In this document: in pieces, positions 8,676 through 15,960 of the stretch
Layout: every line of letters starts with the position of its first letter
Position numbering within the stretch: the stretch's first letter is position 1
Assembly: GCA_017432545.1 (NCBI GenBank)
Contig: JAFRJA010000119.1
Location: 1 to 47,066, forward strand
Reading direction: 5' to 3'
Source: Erysipelotrichaceae bacterium
GTDB taxonomy: Bacteria > Bacillota_I > Bacilli_A > Erysipelotrichales > Erysipelotrichaceae
DNA: 47,066 bases
The notes under the pieces: model-generated
The model's database searches: none
Seen by the model: only the letters and a program-made list of their open reading frames with translations
What the model was told of the DNA's origin: nothing
Made by a program: the position numbers and the translations under genes

Positions 8676-8817
8676 CGGAGGCAGAAAGAGAAAAGCATTA
8701 TTGCGCCTGTGGCGGTTGCAGCATGATCCCTAGAATAACTTTGCAGGCAGTTGGATCATGTACCATCCGGTATCGTAAGCACTGCTTACTTCAAAGCATT
8801 TTCTCTTTCTGTTTTTT
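8676..8817 (+). ncRNA. Structured RNA directly upstream of the reverse transcriptase
   Basis: The 150 bases between the two genes fold well by eye. The outer helix CAGAAAGAGAAAA (8682-8694) pairs with 8799-8811 without mismatch (13 bp). Inside are four hairpins in series: CGCC 8704-8707 with GGCG 8711-8714; CATGATCC 8722-8729 with GGATCATG 8753-8760, itself containing AACT/AGTT; TACC 8761-8764 with GGTA 8769-8772; and GTAAGC 8775-8780 with GCTTAC 8784-8789. GCCTG (8705-8709) could also pair with the loop CAGGC (8744-8748), a pseudoknot. A T6 run follows the outer helix. The layout (closed inverted ends, internal hairpins, reverse transcriptase next) recalls a retron msr-msd, but the hairpins are shorter and the protein lacks clear retron motifs. 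An attenuator is the main alternative. Confidence 0.65.
8677..8681 (+). promoter_or_regulatory. Distant Shine-Dalgarno at the foot of the RNA helix
   Basis: GGAGG lies immediately 5' of the outer helix and 138 nt before ATG 8820. No start codon sits at normal distance after it. When the outer helix forms, only the 8 bases 8812-8819 separate the far foot of the helix from the ATG, so the site would be brought to standard spacing. Confidence 0.5.
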
Positions 8818-8819
8818 AA

Positions 8820-10028
8820 ATGAATTCTTTATTGGATGATCTGTCTAAAGAAGAGTCGTGGGAACAGTTCCGCAACGAAAAGATCGAAAGGAACCAGCTA
8901 AACAAAGAAGAGATAAAACAGCTGGATTCTTTTATTGACGAGAAAAGGTATCTTGCTCTTCCAGATCATTTTTCTTTTCCCGAAAAAAAGACGATTAAAA
9001 AGGTCGGAAGCGATAAGAAACGTACGATCTACAGCTTTCCGGAAAATGAAAACTGGTTTCTGAAACTGCTGGCCAATAAGCTTTATAAGTACAATGAATT
9101 CATAAGCGATAACTGTTATTCGTTCAGAAAGAACAAGACGGCTAAAAGTGTTTTTGATGATATCAGAAAAATAAAAGATATCGATGGGCGATACGTTTTA
9201 AAAACTGATATCCATGATTATTTCAACAGTATCGATGAAGACTTACTGATCGATAAATTAAAAGAAGTAATAACTGATGATGACAGATTGCTGGTTCAGC
9301 TTGCTGAAATCCTGAAACAGGATAAGTGTTACTGTAATGGTGAACTGATCGCAGAAAAAAGAGGGGCAATGGCTGGGGTGCCTTTAGCCAGCTTTTTTGC
9401 GAATATCTATCTTAAGGATGTTGATGAATATTTCAGAAATAAAGGTGTGGCTTATTTCCGTTATTCCGATGACATCATCATGTTTTTTGAAACTGAGGAA
9501 GAACTCAAAAGATATTATCATGAATTCAGGAAAATGATAGATGATAAGAAACTGGAACTGAATGAGGAAAAGACAAAGGCCATTCCTCCGCATGAAAAAT
9601 GGGAATACCTGGGGTTTTCATATAAAGAAGGGAAGATCGATCTCGCCGATATTACGATCGAAAAGATGAAGGGCAAGATCAGGAGGAAGGCTCACCGTAT
9701 CTATCGCTGGCGTAAAAGGAAAGAAGTGACTTATGATAAAGCGGCGAGAGCCTTCATTAACAGCTTTGATCATAAATTCTATGATCTGAGCGGTAATAAT
9801 GCCTTTACCTGGACCAGATTCTATTTTCCTTTATTGAACTGTTCTGATGGCTTACATGAGATCGATGAATACATGCTGGAGTATCTGAGATACCTCTACA
9901 GCGGCAGGCATTACAAAGGCAATTACGTGATCACTTACGATCATCTGAAAAAGCTAGGTTATACACCGCTTTTAGCGGAATACTACCGCTGGATAGATGA
10001 AAACAGAAAACTGAACGAGAAGAAATGA
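8820..10028 (+). CDS. Reverse transcriptase with YSDD active site, unclassified
   Basis: A 402-residue stand-alone reverse transcriptase. Motifs in order: fingers region FRKNKTAKSVFDD (102-114), motif A LKTDIHDYFNSID with catalytic D130, motif B RGAMAGVPLASFFANIYL (about 181-198), motif C YSDD (215-218), motif D LNEEKTK and motif E WEYLGFSY. A basic helical stretch (KMKGKIRRKAHRIYRWRKRK) follows, a thumb-like region, then a conserved-looking C-terminal part ending LGYTPLLAEYYRW. There is no maturase endonuclease domain, no evident retron NAxxH or VTG signature, and no group II intron around it. ATG 8820 has an in-frame TAA just before it and no adjacent ribosome site. The stop is 10 nt before the ROK gene. 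Polymerase function is well supported; template and role are unknown. Confidence 0.85.
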   Translation: MNSLLDDLSKEESWEQFRNEKIERNQLNKEEIKQLDSFIDEKRYLALPDHFSFPEKKTIKKVGSDKKRTIYSFPENENWFLKLLANKLYKYNEFISDNCYSFRKNKTAKSVFDDIRKIKDIDGRYVLKTDIHDYFNSIDEDLLIDKLKEVITDDDRLLVQLAEILKQDKCYCNGELIAEKRGAMAGVPLASFFANIYLKDVDEYFRNKGVAYFRYSDDIIMFFETEEELKRYYHEFRKMIDDKKLELNEEKTKAIPPHEKWEYLGFSYKEGKIDLADITIEKMKGKIRRKAHRIYRWRKRKEVTYDKAARAFINSFDHKFYDLSGNNAFTWTRFYFPLLNCSDGLHEIDEYMLEYLRYLYSGRHYKGNYVITYDHLKKLGYTPLLAEYYRWIDENRKLNEKK

Positions 10029-10038
10029 GAGGACTATT

Positions 10039-10941
10039 ATGAAACTGATGGTATTTGATGTCGGAGGAACAGAGATCAAATATGCTCTGATGGATGAGGA
10101 TCTGAAGATCTGTGATCGGGGTTATGTATCTACACCAAAGAACTCTTTTGATGAGTTTGCGGATCAGATCTATGAGATTTATATAAAACACAAAGATGAA
10201 GCTGATGGCATTGCGATGTCCTTGCCGGGATTTGTGGATAGTGAAAAGGGCAGAGTGAATGGCGGTGGTGCCTTAAGATACAATCAAAGGACAGAGGTCG
10301 GGCCTCTGTTAGAAGAAAAATGCGGATGTAAAGTTGTTCTGATCAATGATGGAAAGGCGGCAGCGGAAGCAGAATTTGCAAAAGGTTCTCTGATCGGCTG
10401 TCAGAACGGCGCAGTCTTTGTGATCGGGACCGGCGTAGGAGGCGGTCTGATCGTCAACGGCGAAGTTGTCATGGGCAAACATTTCTCAGCTGGCGAATTC
10501 AGCTTTATCAATGTCGACCAGAATCATTTCGGCCAGGCAGACAGCTGTCTGGGGAATATATGTTCGGCCTTGGCTATGTTAAGAAAATACGAAGAAAAGA
10601 CTGGTGAAGTCATTGACGGAAGAGAGTTCTTCAAGCGTCTTGAAAGCGATGATAAAGCTAAGGAAGCTCTTGATGAGTTCAGTGAAGATGTCGCAAAAGA
10701 GATATATAATCTTTACTGGCTGCTTGATCTGGAAAAAATCGCGATCGGTGGAGGAATAAGTAAACAGGTAATTCTGGTGGATAAGATCAGAGAAAAATTC
10801 CATCTGATCCTGAACGATTGTTTCATCCCATATTTTAAAAATATCATCAATATTGAGATCGTTCCGGCAACTTTCGGCAATGATGCGAATCTGATCGGTG
10901 CCTTTATAGCTTATCTAAGAAGGGGTGATAAAGATGTGTAA
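10039..10941 (+). CDS. ROK-family sugar kinase
   Basis: A 300-residue ROK protein that phosphorylates a hexose or glycoside with ATP in the cytoplasm. It shows the phosphate-binding motif DVGGTEIKYA (residues 7-16), the catalytic Asp in INDGKAAAEAEF, the GTGVGGG loop and a C-terminal AIGGGIS adenosine motif. The usual zinc motif (CxCGxxGC) of many ROK kinases is missing, as in beta-glucoside kinases. There is no N-terminal DNA-binding domain, so it is an enzyme and not a ROK repressor. It starts 10 nt after the reverse transcriptase with a GAGAGGA site and overlaps the cupin gene. MurNAc or GlcNAc from the nearby NamZ is a possible but unproven substrate. Confidence 0.8.
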   Translation: MKLMVFDVGGTEIKYALMDEDLKICDRGYVSTPKNSFDEFADQIYEIYIKHKDEADGIAMSLPGFVDSEKGRVNGGGALRYNQRTEVGPLLEEKCGCKVVLINDGKAAAEAEFAKGSLIGCQNGAVFVIGTGVGGGLIVNGEVVMGKHFSAGEFSFINVDQNHFGQADSCLGNICSALAMLRKYEEKTGEVIDGREFFKRLESDDKAKEALDEFSEDVAKEIYNLYWLLDLEKIAIGGGISKQVILVDKIREKFHLILNDCFIPYFKNIINIEIVPATFGNDANLIGAFIAYLRRGDKDV

Positions 10942-11407
10942 GCGATCTGAAGTATTAAAGAAAAAATATAGCCTTGAAAAACATGTCGAGGGTGGCAGTT
11001 TTGCGAAAGTCTATACTGCTCCTTTTGAAGATGAGGGAAGATCCTATATGGGCAGTATCTATTTCCTTCTGGATAAGGAGGAAATATCCCATTTTCATCT
11101 GATCGATTGTGACGAGATCTGGTATTTCCATGAAGGTTGCGGGATGAAGATAACACTCATTGATGATGAGGGCAAAAAGAAAGAATTTCAGCTTGGAAAT
11201 GATACTGAAAAGGGTGAAAAGGCTATGGTCGTTATAAATAAAGGCTGGATCTTTGGAGCAGAAAACCTGGATAAAAACAGCTACAGTTTCGTCTCCTGTG
11301 TCACGACCCCGGAATATCGCGATGAAGGGTTCAATCTTGTTTATAAAAAAGAGCTAAAAGAAGGCTATCCCGATATCTATGAAGAGGTATCTTACCTGGC
11401 CTATTAG
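10934..11407 (+). CDS. DUF985-family cupin protein
   Basis: The start ATG 10934 is chosen because GGGGTGAT (10922-10928) gives correct spacing; the GTG at 10925 does not. The 157-residue protein carries the DUF985 pattern: KHVEGGSFAKVYTAP, SIYFLLDKEEISHFH, DEIWYFHEGCG, then a VINKGWIFGAE stretch and a late CVTTPEYRDEGF. This is a single-domain RmlC-like beta barrel with metal or ligand site residues H, D, E. Members are of unknown biochemical role, thought to bind small sugars or metabolites. It overlaps the ROK gene by 8 nt, so the two are translationally coupled. Confidence 0.8.
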   Translation: MCKRSEVLKKKYSLEKHVEGGSFAKVYTAPFEDEGRSYMGSIYFLLDKEEISHFHLIDCDEIWYFHEGCGMKITLIDDEGKKKEFQLGNDTEKGEKAMVVINKGWIFGAENLDKNSYSFVSCVTTPEYRDEGFNLVYKKELKEGYPDIYEEVSYLAY

Positions 11408-11504
11408 TGCTTTCTGACGGGCTTTTATGCGGGTGTTTTTCTTGTTTTTAAACTGGTTTTAAACGATAATATAGGTGGTATATTTAATTAGAAAGCAATA
11501 ACAG

Positions 11505-13790
11505 ATGCGTTTCGGTTTTTCGATCCTGTATGTAATGTTGATACTGGCACTGCTGATATGTGCCTTTTTTGCCTTTAAGTCAAAGAAAGCAATTGGAAAA
11601 TCCGTTGGTCTGCTCTGTCTGGCTCTCATTCCGCCTTTGGCCGGTAACCTGATCATCATCAGTTCCGGCAATGAAAAGATCTCGACCGTTGGTGCCTATA
11701 TCTATTATCTGGGCATGGATCTGACGATGGCGGCCCTGATGAGATTTACGCATGACTACTGTTTAGTCGATAAAAAGTATAATGTTCTGCGTTTCAATAC
11801 CTATCTGATCCTGACACTTGATGTGATCCAGCTTTTGGCCAATATCCACTTTCTTCACGCCTTCGCTTTGACGCCGATCGATGTCGATGGTTTCGCTTAT
11901 TATATACTCGTTCCGTATGTGGGACAGAGTATTCACCGTATCGTTGACTATACTGTCTTCCTTTCGGTTCTGATCATCTTTGTCGTTAAGCTTGTCACTT
12001 CCCCGAGGATAACTTCGGAAAAGTATTCTGTTATTCTTTCAACGATGGCTTTTGTCGGTTTATGGTCAACGTTCTATATCTTCTCCGGTACACCGATCGA
12101 TACTTCTATGGTCGGTTATGCGATATTCGGTCTGATGATCTTCTATTTTGCGCTGTATTACCGGCCTGTGCGTCTGCTCGACCGCATGCTGGCAAGCATA
12201 GCTTCGGAAATGTCGGAAAGCCTGTTCTTCTTTGATGACCGGGGCCGTTGTATCTGGGCCAATAAACAGGGTTCACAGCTGCTGGATGTCAAAGATAATA
12301 ATTATGAAGGGGTCACTGATAAACTGATTAGAACGTTCAATGATATCGGCGAAGATGAAGAAAGCTGGAAAGAACGTAAAACAATCGGCAGGGGTAAAGA
12401 CGCCCATTACTATGTCCTGGAGCGTCAGACCGTCAACGATGTACGCAATAAGACGGCCGGATCGTTCTTAAGCATCCGTGATGTCACTCAGGAAGAAAAA
12501 GCCCTGTTACTGGAAAAATACAATGCTACGCATGACAGTCTGACTGATCTTTATACTAAAGAATATCTTTTTCAGTGTATCCGTAAAAAACTGCACGATG
12601 ATCCTGAAGGCAATTATCTGATCATCTACATGGATGTTTCCGATTTCAAGATCATCAATGATATCTATGGCAATCAGTTTGGTGACTATGTATTAAAGAG
12701 CATCGCTGATTTCATAATGAATATTATGCCGGAAGACAGCGTCTTTGGCAGAATGGGTGGTGACAAATTCGGTATCTGTATTGCGGAAGATGAATTTGAC
12801 CATGTGAGAACGGAAAGAGATCTGGCCAATTTTGTTGTTTCGGATGGCGTCAATAAACATGATGTTCTCGTTCATATGGGTATCTATGAAGTGGCGGAAC
12901 CTAATCTTGATCCATCGATCATGTTTGACAGAGCCCATATGGCCTTGTCGGTGATCAAGAACGATTACCAGCGTCATATTGCCTATTACGATGATGAAAT
13001 GCGTAATTCGGTGATCTGGTCACAGCGCCTGTCTTCCCAACTGCATAGTGCTATCAGAAACAGAGAAGTCGTTCCTTATCTGCAGCCGATTCTGGATAAC
13101 AGCGGAAAGATCGTCGGTGGGGAAGCTTTAGTCAGATGGATCCATCCGGAATATGGTTTCCTGCCGCCAAACACTTTCGTGCCGGTCTTTGAGAAAAACG
13201 GCATGATCGCCGAACTTGATAAATATATGTGGCGCTGTGCCTGTGAGATATTGTCCAAATGGAAAAAGGAAGGCAAGGATCTTTTCTTGTCTATCAACAT
13301 CTCTCCGAAGGACTTCTATTTCATGGATATTGAGCAGGAACTGAGAAAGATTGTTTCCGAATTCGATATCAGACCGCAGGAGCTGCGGGTCGAAATAACC
13401 GAAACGGTCATGATGACTGATGCAGATAACCGTTTAAGAGTATTGAATCAGCTGCGGGAAGATGGCTTTATTGTCGAAATGGATGACTTCGGCAGCGGCT
13501 TCTCCTCTCTTAATCTGCTTAAGGATATGCCGGTCGATGTGCTTAAAGTCGATATGGTCTTTTTGAGACAGTCTAAAGAAGATATCAAGACCAGAAAGAT
13601 CCTCCACAACATCATGAACATGTCAAATGATCTGGGCATTGTTTCTCTGACCGAAGGTGTGGAGACGCAAGATCAATACCGCATGCTTAATGACATGGGC
13701 TGCAAACTGTTCCAGGGTTTCTATTTTGCGAAACCGATGCCTCTTGCAGAATTTGAGAAATACGCTTATGATAATCTCTTAAACAACTGA
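11505..13790 (+). CDS. 7TM-PAS-GGDEF-EAL protein: c-di-GMP phosphodiesterase with degenerate cyclase domain
   Basis: A 761-residue signalling protein. Residues about 1-225 form seven hydrophobic helices of the histidine-kinase N-terminal 7TM type. A PAS-like domain (about 235-340) follows, then GGDEF (about 350-500) and EAL (about 515-760). The cyclase signature reads GGDKF (418-422): the essential Glu is Lys, so diguanylate cyclase activity is unlikely, although GTP binding could remain. The EAL domain looks intact: EALVRW (E540), NISPKDF, EITE, MDDFGSG, LKVD, EGVET and QGFYF. The expected reaction is hydrolysis of c-di-GMP to pGpG at the membrane. The start has no strong ribosome site. It is followed after 11 nt by an unknown gene, probably one operon. 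Confidence 0.85.
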   Translation: MRFGFSILYVMLILALLICAFFAFKSKKAIGKSVGLLCLALIPPLAGNLIIISSGNEKISTVGAYIYYLGMDLTMAALMRFTHDYCLVDKKYNVLRFNTYLILTLDVIQLLANIHFLHAFALTPIDVDGFAYYILVPYVGQSIHRIVDYTVFLSVLIIFVVKLVTSPRITSEKYSVILSTMAFVGLWSTFYIFSGTPIDTSMVGYAIFGLMIFYFALYYRPVRLLDRMLASIASEMSESLFFFDDRGRCIWANKQGSQLLDVKDNNYEGVTDKLIRTFNDIGEDEESWKERKTIGRGKDAHYYVLERQTVNDVRNKTAGSFLSIRDVTQEEKALLLEKYNATHDSLTDLYTKEYLFQCIRKKLHDDPEGNYLIIYMDVSDFKIINDIYGNQFGDYVLKSIADFIMNIMPEDSVFGRMGGDKFGICIAEDEFDHVRTERDLANFVVSDGVNKHDVLVHMGIYEVAEPNLDPSIMFDRAHMALSVIKNDYQRHIAYYDDEMRNSVIWSQRLSSQLHSAIRNREVVPYLQPILDNSGKIVGGEALVRWIHPEYGFLPPNTFVPVFEKNGMIAELDKYMWRCACEILSKWKKEGKDLFLSINISPKDFYFMDIEQELRKIVSEFDIRPQELRVEITETVMMTDADNRLRVLNQLREDGFIVEMDDFGSGFSSLNLLKDMPVDVLKVDMVFLRQSKEDIKTRKILHNIMNMSNDLGIVSLTEGVETQDQYRMLNDMGCKLFQGFYFAKPMPLAEFEKYAYDNLLNN

Positions 13791-13801
13791 AAGAGGAGAT
13801 T

Positions 13802-14338
13802 ATGGAACAGAAAGAACTGATCAGAAGATTCAAGAGTAAAAATTTCGAAGATATTGATATACGCTCTGCCGCCAGATACTTCAAAAGCGCCAGAGTTTTT
13901 TATGCTGATCTGCAGGATGGAAGAGCCAGCGATCTTAACTTTTTTGAAAGGACGATCGTGATGTATGAGGAATGTGAAGAACCGAAACGCAAACCTGATT
14001 ATACTTCAGAAAGTGGCAGCAGATACTGGTATACCAAAAAGGGTGTAGTCAGAGGAAGCAATCACTGGGGCAACGGTGTCGCCAACTGTGACTGGGCAAT
14101 CCATCTTAAAAACGGCCGTTATATCTATGGTCGTGACCGGCAATACTGCATGATTTCCAACAAAGACCGCTTTGGTTTTGCGAAATGGGAAGATTATCTT
14201 TTCAAACCTAGACTTTTGAAGATCAAAAGGAAAGAAGTGGTGACCTGTTTCAACAACGTAGTCGGCCGAGATATTGTCTATGTTGATGGAAAGCCGTTTG
14301 TGCGTCAGATCATCGAAACCTATGTCGAAGGAAAGTAA
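13802..14338 (+). CDS. Unknown protein, aromatic-rich basic
   Basis: A 178-residue soluble protein with a good AAGAGGAG site. I do not recognise it with certainty. It has an N-terminal helix pair (KELIRRFKSKNFEDIDIRS), then a central conserved-looking block with many aromatics: SRYWYTKKG, SNHWGNGVANCDW, GRYIYGRDR. There is no signal peptide or membrane segment. It follows the EAL protein by 11 nt, which suggests joint expression and possibly a link with c-di-GMP signalling; that is inference from position only. A hairpin terminator overlaps its stop codon. Confidence 0.6.
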   Translation: MEQKELIRRFKSKNFEDIDIRSAARYFKSARVFYADLQDGRASDLNFFERTIVMYEECEEPKRKPDYTSESGSRYWYTKKGVVRGSNHWGNGVANCDWAIHLKNGRYIYGRDRQYCMISNKDRFGFAKWEDYLFKPRLLKIKRKEVVTCFNNVVGRDIVYVDGKPFVRQIIETYVEGK

Positions 14339-14361
14339 CAGGAAAATCCTGTTATTTTTTT
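14336..14361 (+). terminator. Terminator overlapping the stop codon
   Basis: TAACAGGA (14336-14343), loop AAA, TCCTGTTA (14347-14354), then seven T. The first three bases are the stop codon of the preceding gene. Confidence 0.9.
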
Positions 14362-14373
14362 GGTTTATTTGGC

Positions 14374-14379
14374 TATAAT
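14374..14379 (+). promoter_or_regulatory. -10 box set for a leaderless start
   Basis: TATAAT ends 7 nt before ATG 14387. The region just upstream is the terminator, so no ribosome site can be used and the transcript should start at about the ATG. Confidence 0.55.
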
Positions 14380-14386
14380 AGATACT

Positions 14387-15328
14387 ATGTGTGCCTTCAG
14401 ACAGAAGATTATTATTGATACAGACTGCGGTTCCGATGATGCCATGGCGATTGCGATGGCTCTTAATGATGAACGCTATGAAGTCATGATGATCACAACA
14501 GTCTCCGGTAATGTCAGAGTCGATCAGGCAACATATAATACATTGACGACGATCAAAATGACAGCTCGCTATTATCCGCCTGTTTATGTCGGAAAAAACG
14601 ATATGCTGAAAAGAAAATGGGAAGGATCAGATGATACTCATGGTATGGATGGAATGGGTGATGAAAATCTGGTGGATTATTCCTTGAAATATGATGAAGG
14701 TGATGCGGTCGAAAAGATTATCGAAGCCCTGAAAGATAATCCTGACAAGACTATTGATATCATTACTTTAGGGCCTTTGACCAACATTGCGACCATCATC
14801 GGTAAAGATCCAGAGATTTTGAAAAAAGCCAGGCGGATCATCATGATGGCTACACCGGGCACGGCATCTGGCAATGTTACAGCCAATGCCGAATTCAATG
14901 TCTGGCAGGATGGTGAAGCTTTTGATAGAGTCATCAATGCGGGACTTGATAATCTGACCGCGGTTGGCTGGTCAGCCTGTCTCGATGAGGCGATGCTGGA
15001 TGAAAAAGAGATCGAAATGATAAAAAAGAGTAATAAACTTGGTCATTTCCTGATCAGAGCCAACAAAACACTGGTCGGACTCAACGAGACCAGATTCGGC
15101 TATAAATGTCTGGATATGGCTGATCCAGCCGCAATGGCTGCTGCCTTATTGCCGGAATGCATAAAAGATAGTAGATCATGTCATATTCAGGTCAATCTGA
15201 GCGATGATGAATACTATGGTGAGGTTTATGTAGATTATGTTAAGAAGCCAAATGTAACCTTAGTTACAGCCTTGAAAGATGATATTTATACCGGCTATAT
15301 TATGTCGACCATTACAAAAAGCAGATAA
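14387..15328 (+). CDS. Nucleoside hydrolase (IunH/RihA type)
   Basis: A 313-residue inosine/uridine-preferring nucleoside hydrolase type protein, which cleaves the N-glycosidic bond of ribonucleosides to base and ribose. The Ca2+-binding DTDCGSDD motif is at residues 11-18. Other family marks are THGMDGMG, ITLGPLTNIA, and AEFNVWQDGEAF. Near the C-terminus the usual His-Asp pair appears as ADPAAM, so the catalytic His of class I enzymes is missing; a different substrate or class is likely. ATG 14387 is chosen because the longer frame (from TTG 14360) starts inside the upstream terminator. No ribosome site is seen; the -10 box is 7 nt upstream. Confidence 0.8.
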   Translation: MCAFRQKIIIDTDCGSDDAMAIAMALNDERYEVMMITTVSGNVRVDQATYNTLTTIKMTARYYPPVYVGKNDMLKRKWEGSDDTHGMDGMGDENLVDYSLKYDEGDAVEKIIEALKDNPDKTIDIITLGPLTNIATIIGKDPEILKKARRIIMMATPGTASGNVTANAEFNVWQDGEAFDRVINAGLDNLTAVGWSACLDEAMLDEKEIEMIKKSNKLGHFLIRANKTLVGLNETRFGYKCLDMADPAAMAAALLPECIKDSRSCHIQVNLSDDEYYGEVYVDYVKKPNVTLVTALKDDIYTGYIMSTITKSR

Positions 15329-15342
15329 ATTCTGCTTTTTGT
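15314..15342. terminator. Bidirectional terminator between converging genes
   Basis: ACAAAAAGCAGA (15314-15325) and TCTGCTTTTTGT (15331-15342) form a 12-bp perfect stem around TAAAT. It contains the nucleoside hydrolase stop and touches the stop of the minus-strand gene. Confidence 0.85.
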
Positions 15343-15776
15343 TATTCTTCAGTTTTATCAGCAAATGCGATCTCAGCAGTCAGGAATTGCGAGTATTCGA
15401 TCATGGAATTCTGCAGGGTCGGAATATCGGTCAATAAACAGGTTATCGCTCCCGACAAACCAAAGGAACCGATAACACTCAAGATCTCCGTAAAGAGCGT
15501 ATCATCTCTGTATAGAGCGAAGTAGAAGTAGAGCAAAATGAAGATCGCGCCCAGCACAAACAGTGATACTGCCTTTACACAGGTTACCTTCTGATCCCAA
15601 AGCATATCCCGGATCTTCAATCGGCAATGCATTTTGAATAATTCAGCTACGGTTTCACGCTCTTCTTCATTTACGTTATGCATGACAACACGAAGAGGTA
15701 CCGGAGGCGGTAACAGGTTAGCACTGTCTTCAACATAGCTGAAAATAAAGCTGTTAGGCTGTTTGAAATCGCCCAT
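15342..15776 (-). CDS. Small membrane protein, start uncertain
   Basis: At least 144 residues from ATG 15776. A cytoplasmic N-terminal part is followed by two adjacent hydrophobic helices (about residues 67-87 and 95-113) and a short tail. No family is recognised. The same frame is open upstream to 15839 and reads like coding sequence (DGRVEIPVNADNLYNSLS), but it holds no ATG, GTG or TTG start and ends at TAA 15840-15842. No ribosome site precedes ATG 15776. The true start could be non-standard (an ATT at about 15831), or the 5' end could be damaged. It follows a 32-codon small gene on the same strand. Confidence 0.6.
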   Translation of the reverse strand: MGDFKQPNSFIFSYVEDSANLLPPPVPLRVVMHNVNEEERETVAELFKMHCRLKIRDMLWDQKVTCVKAVSLFVLGAIFILLYFYFALYRDDTLFTEILSVIGSFGLSGAITCLLTDIPTLQNSMIEYSQFLTAEIAFADKTEE

Positions 15777-15843
15777 CGATAAGGAATTATAAAGATTATC
15801 CGCGTTTACCGGGATCTCAACTCGGCCATCAATTGAGCGTTAT

Positions 15844-15942
15844 TCAATTATTTGTTTGGCTTTGTTTTGTATTTTTTTTCGCTTCTTTGACAGCGTTTCT
15901 TAATTCTTTTCGGCGTTCTTTTCTGCTAAAAATGTAGTCCAT
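15844..15942 (-). CDS. Small basic protein, 32 residues
   Basis: ATG at 15942 with a good ribosome site (GCGGAG, complement of 15948-15953) and TGA at 15844-15846. The product MDYIFSRKERRKELRNAV... is very rich in Lys and Arg and predicted helical. It lies in another frame just before the membrane-protein gene, so it could be a coupled leader peptide or a small protein. Its function is unknown. Confidence 0.45.
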   Translation of the reverse strand: MDYIFSRKERRKELRNAVKEAKKNTKQSQTNN

Positions 15943-15960
15943 TTGTTACTCCGCTGTATC

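Noticed and set aside
8676..8817. Remnant of a group II intron (domain V/VI) before its reverse transcriptase
   Set aside because: No domain V-like hairpin with the AGC/bulge pattern is seen, the protein follows rather than sits within domain IV, and it lacks maturase-type extensions.
8676..10028. Calling the element a canonical retron
   Set aside because: No long msd hairpin is present, and the protein shows no clear retron NAxxH or VTG motifs and has YSDD; the evidence supports only a retron-like layout.
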